DNA of 64,000 nt from an uncultured Woeseiaceae bacterium (GTDB lineage Bacteria; Pseudomonadota; Gammaproteobacteria; Steroidobacterales; Woeseiaceae): NCBI GenBank assembly GCA_945788625.1, contig CALZMQ010000008.1, positions 1-64,000 on the forward strand, given 5' to 3'. The notes under the pieces were generated by a model. The model worked only from the letters and a program-made list of their open reading frames with translations, searched no databases and was not told where the DNA came from. How positions within the stretch are numbered: the stretch's first letter is position 1; each line of letters starts with the position of its first letter. Positions 11,445 to 20,111 of the stretch are shown one piece after another. Both the position numbers and the translations under genes were made by a program.

Positions 11445-12332
11445 TCAGATCCACAGGTCCATGTAAAGCTTCGAAATCGCATCGCCCCAGAGCATCGTGA
11501 TCCAGCCGGCGGCGGCCAGGTAGGGCCCGTACGGAATGGGCACGCTTCGATCGTGGTTGCGAAACAGCATCAGGCCGATACCGACAATGGCGGCGACTGC
11601 GGCAGACATGAGAATGATCATCGGCAATTGCTGCCAGCCGAGCCACGCGCCCAGCGCCGCGAGCAACTTGAAGTCGCCGTAGCCCATGCCTTCCTTGCCT
11701 GTGACCAGCTTGAAAAGCTGGAACACGGTCCAGAGACTGAGGTAACCCGCGAGCGCCCCTACGATTGCGTCCCTGGGCGCGATGAACAGCGTTTCCGCCC
11801 CTGGCATCGGGTGAAACAGGCTGATGAACAGGCCCACCCACATCAACGGCAAAACGATGGTATCGGGGATGTATTGCGTATCCGCATCAATCATGCCGAT
11901 CGGCAGCAGCGCAAGTGTCAGTATGATCGCCAACACCGCTTCCCAGCCGGGGCCGAATTGCAAGGCGCACAGCGCGGCCAGAACCGCGGTAAGCAATTCA
12001 ACCAACGGATAACGCGCCGAAATGGACTCCTTGCAATTTGCGCACCGTCCGCGGAGCAGCAGGTAACTGATGACCGGAACGTTTTGCCAGGCCTTGATCA
12101 TCTGGCCACAGGATGGACAGCGCGAGCGCGGCACGATCAGGTCGAAGCGGCCCGTCGGGATGTCCACTTCGGAGGGTGTCTTGCGGAGTTCTTCGCATTG
12201 CTCGCGCCAGTCGCGTTCCATCATCATCGGCAGCCGGTGAATCACGACATTCAGGAAACTGCCTATCACCAGCGCGAACGCGAATACGACGGCAATGAAA
12301 ACGGGCGCCGACTGGGTGAACAGTTCAAGCAT
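11445..12332 (-). CDS. pilD: Prepilin peptidase / N-methyltransferase PilD
   Basis: A 295-residue polytopic inner-membrane aspartic protease that cleaves the leader of type IV prepilins and pseudopilins after Gly and methylates the new N-terminus. ATG at 12332 is chosen over 12356 because GGAGG lies at the right distance. The cytoplasmic zinc tetrad C72-x2-C75...C97-x2-C100 is present. The two catalytic aspartates are in GMIDADTQYIPD and GYGDFKLLAALGAW. Its substrates include the two pilins encoded 3.7-4.3 kb away on the same strand. Confidence 0.96.
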   Translation of the reverse strand: MLELFTQSAPVFIAVVFAFALVIGSFLNVVIHRLPMMMERDWREQCEELRKTPSEVDIPTGRFDLIVPRSRCPSCGQMIKAWQNVPVISYLLLRGRCANCKESISARYPLVELLTAVLAALCALQFGPGWEAVLAIILTLALLPIGMIDADTQYIPDTIVLPLMWVGLFISLFHPMPGAETLFIAPRDAIVGALAGYLSLWTVFQLFKLVTGKEGMGYGDFKLLAALGAWLGWQQLPMIILMSAAVAAIVGIGLMLFRNHDRSVPIPYGPYLAAAGWITMLWGDAISKLYMDLWI

Positions 12333-12360
12333 GCTGTGCCTCCGTATGACATCCAAATGA

Positions 12361-12394
12361 AAACGGCGCCCGGAGTGTCCTCCGAACGCCGTTT
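12361..12394 (-). terminator. Terminator-like hairpin between pilC and pilD
   Basis: AAACGGCG (12361-12368) pairs with CGCCGTTT (12387-12394), with an inner CGGAG/CTCCG stem (12371-12375 with 12380-12384). On the + strand a run of seven T follows. In the pil direction the hairpin is followed by TTTTCATTT. It probably attenuates rather than fully separates pilBC from pilD-coaE-zapD. Confidence 0.6.
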
Positions 12395-12416
12395 TTTTGC
12401 AAATAGCCGAGCTGGT

Positions 12417-13637
12417 TTAGACGACCGCACCCATCTTGAAGATCGGCAGGTACATGGCGATTACCAGTCCGCCGACGAGCACGCCGAGAATACCCATGAT
12501 CAGCGGCTCCAGCAGGCTGCTGAGATTGTCGACGGCGTTGTCGACGTCTTCTTCGTAGAAATCGGCGACCTTGGCGGACATCTCGTCCAGTGAGCCGGAC
12601 TCTTCGCCAACGGCAATCATCTGGATGACCATGTTCGGGAACAGGTCCGTGTTTTCCATGGACTGTTGCAGGCGCTGGCCGGTCGCGACTTCGTCACGCA
12701 TTTCCAGTACGCCGACTTCATATACGATATTGCCGGTCGCACCCGCGACAGATTCCAGAGCTTCAACGAGCGGTACACCGGCGGCGAACATCGTTGACAG
12801 GGTACGCGCGTAACGGGCGATGGAGGCTTTCTGCAGGATCGGGCCAATGATCGGCATCTTGAGCATCAAGCGATCCAGGAAATGCCTGAAAGGCCGCGAG
12901 CGCTTCTTGAAGTAGAAGAACGTGCCGATAAAAATGGCCGCAAACAGTACGATGATCCAGCCTTGCGTTCGAACGAAGGCAGACAGGTCGATGACCATGC
13001 GGGTAAAGGTCGGAAGATCGGCGCCAAAGCCCTGGAAAAGGTCCTCGAACGACGGAATGACGAAAATAAGCAGGATCGTCGTGACGACGAAAGCAACGAC
13101 CAGTACCGCGGCCGGATACGTCAGCGCTTTCTTGATTTTCTTTTTTATCGCCTCGGTTTTTTCCTTGTAGGTGGCGATCTTGTCGAGCAGTGTCTCGAGC
13201 GCACCCGCCTGCTCGCCTGCCTCGACGAGGTTGACGAACAGGTCGTCGAAATACAAAGGGTTCTTGGCCAGGGCTTCGGCGAGGGCGCTGCCGCCTTCGA
13301 CGTCCGCCTTGATCGAGAGAATCAACTTCTGCATGGCGGCGTTTTCGTGGCCGTTGCCGACGATCTCGAACGCCTGCACCAGCGGAATACCGGCCGCGAG
13401 CATGGTGGAAAGCTGCCGACTGAAAATGGCGATGTCACCCGTGGTGATCTTGCCGCCGCCGGACAGCATGCCCTTGCGCTGCTTGCGGATGCGTGTCGGT
13501 ACGACGCCCTGACGTCTCAGGTCGGCGCGTACGGTCGCCTCATCGTTGGCGAGGCTCTTGCCTTTGACTTTCTTGCCGTTCCTGTCGGTCCCTTCCCACA
13601 AGAACGGCGTACTAATCGCAACTGCTGTCTCAGCCAT
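12417..13637 (-). CDS. pilC: Type IV pilus inner-membrane platform protein PilC
   Basis: A 406-residue polytopic protein that couples the PilB and PilT motors to pilin insertion and extraction. It contains two T2SF/GspF-type repeats, with the conserved FSRQLSTMLAAGIPLVQAFE segment in the first and YARTLSTMFAAGVPLVEALE in the second. Three hydrophobic membrane segments are visible, the last at the C-terminus. It lies 28 bases after pilB and is certainly in the same transcript. Length is standard. Confidence 0.97.
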   Translation of the reverse strand: MAETAVAISTPFLWEGTDRNGKKVKGKSLANDEATVRADLRRQGVVPTRIRKQRKGMLSGGGKITTGDIAIFSRQLSTMLAAGIPLVQAFEIVGNGHENAAMQKLILSIKADVEGGSALAEALAKNPLYFDDLFVNLVEAGEQAGALETLLDKIATYKEKTEAIKKKIKKALTYPAAVLVVAFVVTTILLIFVIPSFEDLFQGFGADLPTFTRMVIDLSAFVRTQGWIIVLFAAIFIGTFFYFKKRSRPFRHFLDRLMLKMPIIGPILQKASIARYARTLSTMFAAGVPLVEALESVAGATGNIVYEVGVLEMRDEVATGQRLQQSMENTDLFPNMVIQMIAVGEESGSLDEMSAKVADFYEEDVDNAVDNLSSLLEPLIMGILGVLVGGLVIAMYLPIFKMGAVV

Positions 13638-13665
13638 CTTTTTCGTCCGTTAGCTCGGTATCAAT

Positions 13666-15384
13666 CTATTCAATTGTAACCCGGTTGACCTCTTCAAGGC
13701 TGGTAACCCCTTCCTTGACTTTGTTCAAACCAGCCTGTCTCAAATCGATGACCCCCTCTGTTGCCGCCCGGTCGGCGATCTGTATGGCGTTGCCGCCTTC
13801 CATGATTATGCGGCCCATGGTTTCTGATACTTCCATTACCTGGAATATACCGAGCCGGCCTTTATATCCGTCATTGCATTGCTTACAGCCGGTTGGCCCG
13901 AAGACTGTCAGCCCGCCGTCGATCTCCTCCGCCGTGAAGCCCTCCTTCTCCAGGGCCTCTCGCGGAATGTCACGAACTTCCTTGCAATTGTCACACAGCC
14001 GGCGTGCCAGCCGCTGCGCGATGATCAGGCTCACCGAGGTCGCTATGGCATAAGGTTTCACGCCCATATCGACCATGCGAGTCAGTGTTTTCGGCGCGTC
14101 GTTGGTATGCAGTGTCGACAACACGAGGTGACCCGTCTGGGCCGCCTTGATCGCGATCTCGGCGGTCTCCAGGTCACGAATCTCACCCACCATGATCACG
14201 TCCGGATCCTGCCGCAGGAAGGCTTTCAGTGCCGAGGCAAAGGTCAGCCCCACCTTTGGGTTGACATTCACCTGGTTTATGCCGGGTAGGTTGATTTCAG
14301 CCGGATCTTCGGCAGTCGAGATGTTCCGGTCGACCGTGTTGAGAATATTCAGGCCCGTGTAAAGGGAAACCGTCTTACCGGAACCCGTCGGGCCCGTGAC
14401 GAGAATCATGCCGTACGGTTTGGCGAGATGCTTCTCGTACATCAGGCGCTGATCGTCTTCATAACCTAGCATCTCGATGCCGAGTTTCGCGCTCGACGGA
14501 TCGAGAATACGCAGTACGATTTTCTCGCCGAACAGGGTCGGGCAGGTGTTCACACGAAAGTCGATGGCGCGGTTCTTGGAGAGGCGCATCTTGATGCGGC
14601 CATCCTGCGGCACGCGTCGTTCGGCGATATCCATTCGCGACATCACCTTCAGGCGCGCACAAACCTTGTTCGCGAGCACTACAGGCGGTTGTGCGACCTC
14701 GGAGAGCACGCCGTCGAGACGAGTCCTGACGCGGAACATCTTCTCGTATGGCTCGAAGTGAACGTCCGATGCACCGCGTTTGATTGCGTCGAGAAGCACC
14801 TTGTTGACGAAACGTACGACCGGAGCGTCTTCGACATCGTCGCGCTGCTCCTCCTCGCGGTGCTCCTCCTCGCTCGATATGTCGAGGTTCTCGAGATCGA
14901 AGTCATCGTCCTCGAGGCCGCCCATGCTCGTGTCGACAGCCTCGATGGCCTTGCCGATACGTTCCTCGAGCTTGTCCTGCTCGACGACGACCGGATCCAC
15001 CCGCATGCTGGTCGCAAATTTGATGTCGTCGATGGCCTGCAGGTTGGTCGGATCGGATATGCCGAGGAACAGCCGCTGGCCGCGCTTCACCAACGGCAGT
15101 ACGCGGTGCTTGCTGATGAGCTTCTGATCGACCGACCTGACGACGTCGAGATCAATTTCGACCGCTTCGAGGTCGAGTAACGGGACGCCGAATTCGTGAG
15201 ATGCCGCGACGGCAATTGCGCGGGGGTCGGCAAGGTCGGCGCCGACCAGGTACGCGATCAGGGGCAGGCGTTCCTTCTTGGCTGCCTCGGTGGCTTCCTG
15301 CAGCCTGTCCTCGGCAATGATGCCATCCTGCACCAGGCGCCGGGGTAGACCCGCAAGGTTCGTTTGGGAAGCCGTTGCTACCAT
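13666..15384 (-). CDS. pilB: Type IV pilus assembly ATPase PilB
   Basis: A 572-residue hexameric ATPase powering pilus extension. The N-terminal GspE-N (MshEN-like) region occupies about residues 1-150, followed by an acidic linker. Walker A GPTGSGKT is at 331-338, Walker B IMVGEIRD at 397-404, the His box TGHLVLSTLHTNDA near 417, and a zinc tetrad C464/C467 and C500/C503. GspE-N domains can bind c-di-GMP in some PilB/MshE proteins, which matters given the c-di-GMP riboswitch elsewhere in this window. Ligand binding here is not established. Confidence 0.97.
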   Translation of the reverse strand: MVATASQTNLAGLPRRLVQDGIIAEDRLQEATEAAKKERLPLIAYLVGADLADPRAIAVAASHEFGVPLLDLEAVEIDLDVVRSVDQKLISKHRVLPLVKRGQRLFLGISDPTNLQAIDDIKFATSMRVDPVVVEQDKLEERIGKAIEAVDTSMGGLEDDDFDLENLDISSEEEHREEEQRDDVEDAPVVRFVNKVLLDAIKRGASDVHFEPYEKMFRVRTRLDGVLSEVAQPPVVLANKVCARLKVMSRMDIAERRVPQDGRIKMRLSKNRAIDFRVNTCPTLFGEKIVLRILDPSSAKLGIEMLGYEDDQRLMYEKHLAKPYGMILVTGPTGSGKTVSLYTGLNILNTVDRNISTAEDPAEINLPGINQVNVNPKVGLTFASALKAFLRQDPDVIMVGEIRDLETAEIAIKAAQTGHLVLSTLHTNDAPKTLTRMVDMGVKPYAIATSVSLIIAQRLARRLCDNCKEVRDIPREALEKEGFTAEEIDGGLTVFGPTGCKQCNDGYKGRLGIFQVMEVSETMGRIIMEGGNAIQIADRAATEGVIDLRQAGLNKVKEGVTSLEEVNRVTIE

Positions 15385-15495
15385 AGATTTCTTGAACTGT
15401 CGCTATTGTCTCAGCGTCACAGTCTCACTGATCCAAGTCACCGATTCAACTGGATTTTGTGCGGGGGTTCACAGTTACGGCATTCGATTAAGTAA

Positions 15496-15530
15496 AACGC
15501 CGAAAACGGCGTTCCCTGACGCTCTCAGGG
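15496..15530 (-). terminator. Tandem hairpins after the second pilin gene
   Basis: Two adjacent perfect hairpins lie just downstream of the second pilin: TCAGGG/CCCTGA (15525-15530 with 15514-15519), then CGGCGTT/AACGCCG (15507-15513 with 15496-15502, loop of four). Read on the minus strand the second is followed by TTTACTTAA. They probably end the pilin transcript before pilB, which would then need its own promoter in 15385-15495. Confidence 0.65.
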
Positions 15531-15540
15531 TCTTTGCAGG

Positions 15541-16035
15541 CTAGGGTTTGCAGCTGGTGGGCAGGTAGCGTACTTCGATGCCCGGGGGCTGGTGCACGCT
15601 CGTTACGCCGCCGCCGGTCAGTTCCGTTCCCGGGGGCGGCAATGCGGCCCCGCAACGCCAGGAAAAGCTGCCGCTGCCGGACATATAGGGCGTGAATGAG
15701 AGCGTCTTGCCGGAGATGTCCTGGTGTGCGTCATTGCCGAAAGTCACGTCGACCCGGCCGTCTAAGACGTCGACCGCCGAAACGAATGAGCCCTGAGTAT
15801 CGGCACCCGCCGCTGTCATCCCGGCTTCGGACCGGTCCGCCGGTGGCTGGCCGGTCTGGTTGAAGGCATCGATGATCGGGGTCTTGGCGCCCGCGGCCAT
15901 GTTGATCGCCTCTGCGACCTGCGCGCGGATGGTGTACGTCTGGTACGCCGAAATGGCCAGCGAGGCCAGAATGCCAATAATCGCAACGACGATCATCAGC
16001 TCGATTAACGTGAATCCACTCTCGGTCTTGGTCAT
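15541..16035 (-). CDS. Second type IV pilin (PilA-like)
   Basis: A 164-residue type IVa pilin. The leader MTKTESG is followed by [14 protein letters not shown], with the prepilin cleavage Gly7-Phe8 and Glu at mature position 5. C128 and C162 can form the C-terminal disulfide loop. Compared with the pilA product next to it, it lacks the helix-kinking proline (ISAYQ instead of IPAYQ) and has a longer, Gly/Pro-rich D-region. It is separated from pilA by a strong terminator and preceded by a CRP-type site, so it is probably expressed independently. It could be an alternative major pilin or a minor pilin. Confidence 0.9.
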   Translation of the reverse strand: MTKTESGFTLIELMIVVAIIGILASLAISAYQTYTIRAQVAEAINMAAGAKTPIIDAFNQTGQPPADRSEAGMTAAGADTQGSFVSAVDVLDGRVDVTFGNDAHQDISGKTLSFTPYMSGSGSFSWRCGAALPPPGTELTGGGVTSVHQPPGIEVRYLPTSCKP

Positions 16036-16124
16036 GTCTAGACTCTCGCGCTCCCGTGGCCTGTCGCATGTTAGCGTATTTTGGTCTCACATCTCGCTAA
16101 ATTGCAGTTTGGTCCTATGACTAT

Positions 16125-16140
16125 TGTGACGCAATTCACA
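16125..16140 (-). promoter_or_regulatory. CRP/Vfr-type binding site upstream of second pilin
   Basis: TGTGACGCAATTCACA is an exact TGTGA-N6-TCACA palindrome, the CRP consensus half-sites, extended by outer ATTGTG/CACAAT symmetry (16123-16144). It lies about 90 bases before the second pilin ATG (16035) and after the pilA terminator. A CRP-family regulator (Vfr in pseudomonads) controls type IV pili in relatives. Use here is inferred. Confidence 0.6.
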
Positions 16141-16170
16141 CAATGCCCGGGTGGTTGGTTTTTTCGCTTC

Positions 16171-16200
16171 AAAAAAAAGCCCCGGTCGAGCCGGGGCTTT
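16171..16200 (-). terminator. Rho-independent terminator of pilA
   Basis: On the minus strand GCCCCGG (16191-16197) and CCGGGGC (16179-16185) form a 7-bp GC stem with a 5-base loop, followed by eight T (16178-16171). This is a textbook intrinsic terminator 40 bases after the pilA stop codon. Confidence 0.9.
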
Positions 16201-16240
16201 CATAGAACTTAGCTCGAACAAATACGTTCAGGCAAAACTC

Positions 16241-16678
16241 TTAGGTGCGGCAAGCGGCCGGCAGGTGCTTGTTGGCAATTTCTGCAGCAGCACTGGCGCA
16301 AGCCCACTGTACGCTACCCGGACGCGAGGTGTCGGGTGTCAGCTGGATTGCCTTGGTCTTGATGACGGCGTGTGCCTGGTTGCCGTACTGAACGTCGATA
16401 ACGCCGCCAGCACCGACCGTAACCTGGTCAACGTACTTGCCCTGGATGTCCGTGTTTGCGGCAACGCCGGCGAGCGCGTTGGTGCCCGGAAGCGCACCGC
16501 GATCCTGGTAGTATTCCGTGACAGCAGCCTTGGCACCGCCCGAGAGGTTCAGACCTTCAGAAACCTGTGCGCGGATCGTGTAGTCCTGGTAAGCAGGAAT
16601 AGCGATCGCCGCCAAAATACCAATGATCGCGACAACGATCATGAGTTCGATAAGCGTAAAACCTTGTTGCTTCTTCAT
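16241..16678 (-). CDS. pilA: Type IV major pilin PilA
   Basis: A 145-residue major pilin subunit exported and assembled into type IV pili after PilD cleavage. The leader MKKQQG is followed by [14 protein letters not shown], with mature Phe1 and Glu5 present and Pro in IPAYQ. C127 and C143 bound the disulfide loop. It has its own sigma-54 promoter and terminator, and lies directly downstream of its regulators pilS-pilR. Start and length are unambiguous. Confidence 0.96.
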   Translation of the reverse strand: MKKQQGFTLIELMIVVAIIGILAAIAIPAYQDYTIRAQVSEGLNLSGGAKAAVTEYYQDRGALPGTNALAGVAANTDIQGKYVDQVTVGAGGVIDVQYGNQAHAVIKTKAIQLTPDTSRPGSVQWACASAAAEIANKHLPAACRT

Positions 16679-16744
16679 CTCTTGTGCTCCATGAATTGAG
16701 AGTTCGTAAGTGTTAAACGGCGAGATCGCCTGTATAGCAGTTAA

Positions 16745-16761
16745 AGCAAGCTGCGTGCCAA
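16745..16761 (-). promoter_or_regulatory. Sigma-54 (RpoN) promoter of pilA
   Basis: Minus-strand sequence TTGGCACGCAGCTTGCT matches the -24/-12 consensus TGGCACG-N4-TTGCW exactly. It lies about 70 bases upstream of the pilA ATG. Sigma-54 promoters on pilA activated by PilR are established in Pseudomonas and relatives, and pilR is the adjacent upstream gene. Confidence 0.93.
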
Positions 16762-16858
16762 CTTGCCGCGAAGAAGACGCAATTTATTGATTTCAATAGA
16801 TTTATCGATTAATTAGCGACATTATTCGCGTTCCGTTCGGGCCGCCGCGTCGCCGAAA

Positions 16859-16916
16859 GGTGACAATCGTGTCGCCGATGCGACGACTGCGTGTCGAAAA
16901 GTGACAAAAATTGTCA
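16859..16916 (-). promoter_or_regulatory. Array of TGTC/GACA boxes, candidate PilR enhancer (UAS)
   Basis: Three overlapping inverted repeats lie 100-170 bases upstream of the pilA sigma-54 promoter: GGTGACAATCGTGTCGCC (16859-16876), TGTC-N7-GACA (16892-16906) and the palindrome TGACAA-AAA-TTGTCA (16902-16916). PilR in Pseudomonas binds clustered C/GTGTC motifs upstream of pilA. The location in the pilR-pilA gap fits an enhancer. Exact contacts are inferred. Confidence 0.65.
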
Positions 16917-16950
16917 GCTTGTGCCAGTGCGCTGCGCCGACGCGTTGCCG

Positions 16951-18255
16951 CTACTCGATGCCCAGCTTCTTGATGCGGTAGCGGAGCTGGCGGAACGACA
17001 AACCCAGTAGCTTCGCCGCCGCGGTCTTGTTGTAGCGAGTCTTCTCCAGCGCTTCGACGATGGCCTGGCGCTGGATGTCCTCCACCTGGTCGCCAAGTTT
17101 GCCGGACAGGACGGGTGTCTCGGCGCCGGATTCCGCCGTTTTTCGCATATGCAGGTCGTCGGCCGAAATCTGCCGGCTGCTGCACAGTGTGACGGCCCGC
17201 TCCAGCATGTTCTCCAGTTCACGCACGTTGCCGGGAAAGCCGTAGGTCAACAGAGAGCGCTGCGCCTCGTCGTCCATGGATGCCGACGCATCGAGACGGT
17301 TGAGTATATGCTCGGCCAGCAGCAGCACGTCGTCACCGCGCTCCCGCAGGGCCGGCACGTGCAGTTCGATGACATTGATCCGGTAATAAAGGTCTTCACG
17401 AAACTCGCCGTCTGCCACCATTTTCGCGAGATTGCGGTGCGTCGCGGAGAGAAATCGCACATCTACGGCTTCTTCCTGGGATGCGCCCACCGGGCGGACC
17501 TTTTTTTCCTGGATTACTCGCAGCAGTTTCACCTGCATGGCAAGTGGAAGATCGGCGATCTCATCGAGAAACAGTGTTCCGTCCTCTGCGCACTGCAAGA
17601 GGCCGGCCTTGTCGTTGACGGCGCCCGTGAAACTGCCTTTGCGATGCCCGAAGAACTCGCTTTCCATGAGTTCGGCCGGGATTGCGCCGCAGTTCACGGG
17701 CACGAACGGCCCGTCGGCGCGCGGCCCGTTCTCGTGGATGAGCCGGGCGACAAGTTCCTTTCCCGTTCCGGATTCCCCGGAGATGTGCACGGGCGCCTGT
17801 GACCGCGCGACCTTGTCGATCATCTCTCGCAGGTTCTCCATGCGCGACGAAACGCCCAGCAGCTTCGAGTTTGCGGCTTGTGCGCCGGCCTTCACGCGCA
17901 GCGCGTTCTCGATGATGTTCCTGAGGTTGCCGAGATCCAGTGGCTTGGAAATAAAGTCGAATGCGCCGAGCTTGAGTGCCTGGACCGCGGTCTCGACATT
18001 GCCGTGCGCCGTAATGACCGCCACGGGCACGCCAGGTGAGTGCGTCTGCATCCACTCGACCAGCTCGAGTCCATCGCCGTCGGGGAGGCGCATATCGGTC
18101 AGGCAGATATCGTAGGGCTGCTCGACCAGCCGCTTTTTCGCGCTACTGACGTCGGTGGCCGAGTCGGCCCGAATATCCATGCGGCCGAGGGTCAGCGTCA
18201 ATAATTCGCAAATGTCGGGCTCGTCATCGATGACCAGCGCCAGCGGTTCGTTCAT
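16951..18255 (-). CDS. pilR: Sigma-54-dependent response regulator PilR
   Basis: A 434-residue NtrC-family activator of pilA transcription. The receiver domain (1-120) has phospho-acceptor D54. The AAA+ domain has Walker A GESGTGKE (160-167) and the sigma-54-contact loop GSFTGA (207-212), with Ser in place of the more usual Ala. A Fis-type helix-turn-helix closes the C-terminus (about 395-434). It overlaps pilS by four bases, so the pair is translationally coupled. The target promoter and candidate binding boxes lie in the next 270 bases. Confidence 0.95.
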   Translation of the reverse strand: MNEPLALVIDDEPDICELLTLTLGRMDIRADSATDVSSAKKRLVEQPYDICLTDMRLPDGDGLELVEWMQTHSPGVPVAVITAHGNVETAVQALKLGAFDFISKPLDLGNLRNIIENALRVKAGAQAANSKLLGVSSRMENLREMIDKVARSQAPVHISGESGTGKELVARLIHENGPRADGPFVPVNCGAIPAELMESEFFGHRKGSFTGAVNDKAGLLQCAEDGTLFLDEIADLPLAMQVKLLRVIQEKKVRPVGASQEEAVDVRFLSATHRNLAKMVADGEFREDLYYRINVIELHVPALRERGDDVLLLAEHILNRLDASASMDDEAQRSLLTYGFPGNVRELENMLERAVTLCSSRQISADDLHMRKTAESGAETPVLSGKLGDQVEDIQRQAIVEALEKTRYNKTAAAKLLGLSFRQLRYRIKKLGIE

Positions 18256-19940
18256 TTCTCGTCCTGTGGTTCCCAGCGGTCCGGATCGGCAAATACGATA
18301 CGAAAGATACTGCCTCCGCCGGGCCGGTCAAGGTAAAGCAGCGTCGCTCGATTGAGTTCACACAACTCACGCGATATGTACAGGCCAAGCCCGGTTCCGC
18401 CCGAACGCGCCGTGAAAAAGGGTTCGAATATCTTGTCGACGGTTGCGTTGTCCACGCCGAAGCCGCAATCCAGCACTTCCAGGTACGGTCTGCCCTGATT
18501 CTGCATGCGACCGGCCTTTATCTCGACCATGATGCCGCCGGTCTCGCTCGCGTACTTGACGGCATTGTCGCAGAGATTCCACAGGACCTGGCGCAGGTGG
18601 CTTGGGTCCATGCGCACTTCGACGTTTTCAGGCACCTGCCCGATCGTAAATTCACCCTCCTGCAGTTCATGCGTCCGGACGAACTCCACGGCAAAGTCGT
18701 CGAGCCAGGATTTCAGGGTCAGTCGCTCGGGCCGGCTGGACTCGCGCCGCGAAAGTTGCAACACGTTATCGATGATATGGCTGACACGGCCCGAATGGGT
18801 CTGGATGATCTCCGTCAGCCGCTTGTCGTCGTCGTCGAGGCCGTTCGACTCACCAAGCAACTGTGCGGCATGACTCATCGCGCCGACCGGATTGCGTATT
18901 TCGTGCGCGATGCTGGCGCTCAGGCGCCCGAGCGAAGCGAGTTTCGATTGCTGCACCCGCGCATTCATAATGCTGACGTCTTCGAGGAAGATAAGTATCG
19001 GTCCGGCACGCTGTCCGTCTTTGCCGAGCGGCGCAAGGTGCGCCGTGATACGGACGCTGTTGCCCGCGGTGATCAGCGTGAATTCCGGGTGCGACGAGAT
19101 TTCCGGGTCGTCCCGCCATTGTTTGAGGTAATCGGCAAGCGAATCTGAAGCCAGGTGCAAAGGGCTGCCGGGCAAGGGGTCTTCTGCCCCAAGCAGCTGC
19201 GTCGCCGAGCTGTTGATGAGGCGTACCGTGTCGTCTGCGTCGACGACCACGATGCTCTCGCGCAGGTGCTGCACGATGTACTCGTGCAGTTCCGAAAGGT
19301 TCTGCAGATCGACGCCGAATTTCCGTGCCAGTGCCTCGCTGGCCTGGATACGCCGGGCCAGCGGTTGTGCGGCCAGCGCCATGGCGAAAATAATGCCGCT
19401 CAGAATGCCCGCCGCCGGGTAATTGGCGCCGGATTCGAAACCGCTGATTTGCGAGAATGTCTGCTCGCCGAGAATTGCGAATGTCGCGATCGCCGCGAGT
19501 ATTGCGGGATAACGGACGGGCATAACCAGGCTGATCGCGCCGACGAAGACGATCAGCAGTCCGCCGAGGCCACTCGATATGCCGCCACTGGCATGCATCA
19601 GGATGACGACCGCGACGATGTCGACGAGCGCCTGTGTGACGCCCAGCGTATCGACCGAACCCCAGTGTTGCCGGAGTGACACGGCGGATAGCGCGGCGAA
19701 CACCAGATAGCCTGCGGCAGTCGCAGCAAACAGGGTCGGGTAGCGGTCGCCGAATGCTCGCAGTTCGGCGCCCGCGAAAAACAAACCGAGCAGCGTCAGG
19801 GCGATCAGCAGCCGAAACGCATTCAGCGTCAGCAGCACGCGCCACGTAAGATCCGGCTCGTCCATGGCTCGCTGCATCAGCGCTTCGCGGCTGCCGCGGA
19901 AGGTTCGTCTCAAAGGAGTGTCGGTTTGCGCCTCGTTCAT
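18252..19940 (-). CDS. pilS: Sensor histidine kinase PilS
   Basis: A 562-residue inner-membrane kinase that phosphorylates PilR. About six N-terminal membrane helices (37-195) are followed by a PAS-like domain (about 215-320) and a catalytic core. The phospho-acceptor is H347 in the SIAHEIRNPVGA H-box. The N-box (about 455-459), G1 (DCGFGVD, about 491-497) and G2 (GGTGLGL, 514-520) are intact. In Pseudomonas, PilS senses pilin levels in the membrane. The membrane topology here agrees. It is transcribed with pilR. Confidence 0.95.
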   Translation of the reverse strand: MNEAQTDTPLRRTFRGSREALMQRAMDEPDLTWRVLLTLNAFRLLIALTLLGLFFAGAELRAFGDRYPTLFAATAAGYLVFAALSAVSLRQHWGSVDTLGVTQALVDIVAVVILMHASGGISSGLGGLLIVFVGAISLVMPVRYPAILAAIATFAILGEQTFSQISGFESGANYPAAGILSGIIFAMALAAQPLARRIQASEALARKFGVDLQNLSELHEYIVQHLRESIVVVDADDTVRLINSSATQLLGAEDPLPGSPLHLASDSLADYLKQWRDDPEISSHPEFTLITAGNSVRITAHLAPLGKDGQRAGPILIFLEDVSIMNARVQQSKLASLGRLSASIAHEIRNPVGAMSHAAQLLGESNGLDDDDKRLTEIIQTHSGRVSHIIDNVLQLSRRESSRPERLTLKSWLDDFAVEFVRTHELQEGEFTIGQVPENVEVRMDPSHLRQVLWNLCDNAVKYASETGGIMVEIKAGRMQNQGRPYLEVLDCGFGVDNATVDKIFEPFFTARSGGTGLGLYISRELCELNRATLLYLDRPGGGSIFRIVFADPDRWEPQDEK

Positions 19941-20111
19941 TCAGGATGTGCCGTCGCTGGCAGGCCGTTCGATCGTGAGTTGCGCCGATTGTAGACTGAA
20001 TATGGACAAGGGTCCCGCAAACCTCCAAAATACGCCGACTTTTTCGCGTTGACCGCGACTCTCCCGTCTCGCCAGCGGCAAGGCTGACAACCATAAGAGA
20101 CATCAAAGCCA

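Noticed and set aside
11157..12593. Plus-strand ORF of 478 codons across coaE, pilD and the start of pilC
   Set aside because: It spans three well-supported minus-strand genes and their terminator hairpin, with no recognisable protein features.
16036..16122. Sigma-54 promoter for the second pilin
   Set aside because: A GG...GC pair occurs on the minus strand but with 8 rather than 10 bases between, so it does not fit the -24/-12 spacing.
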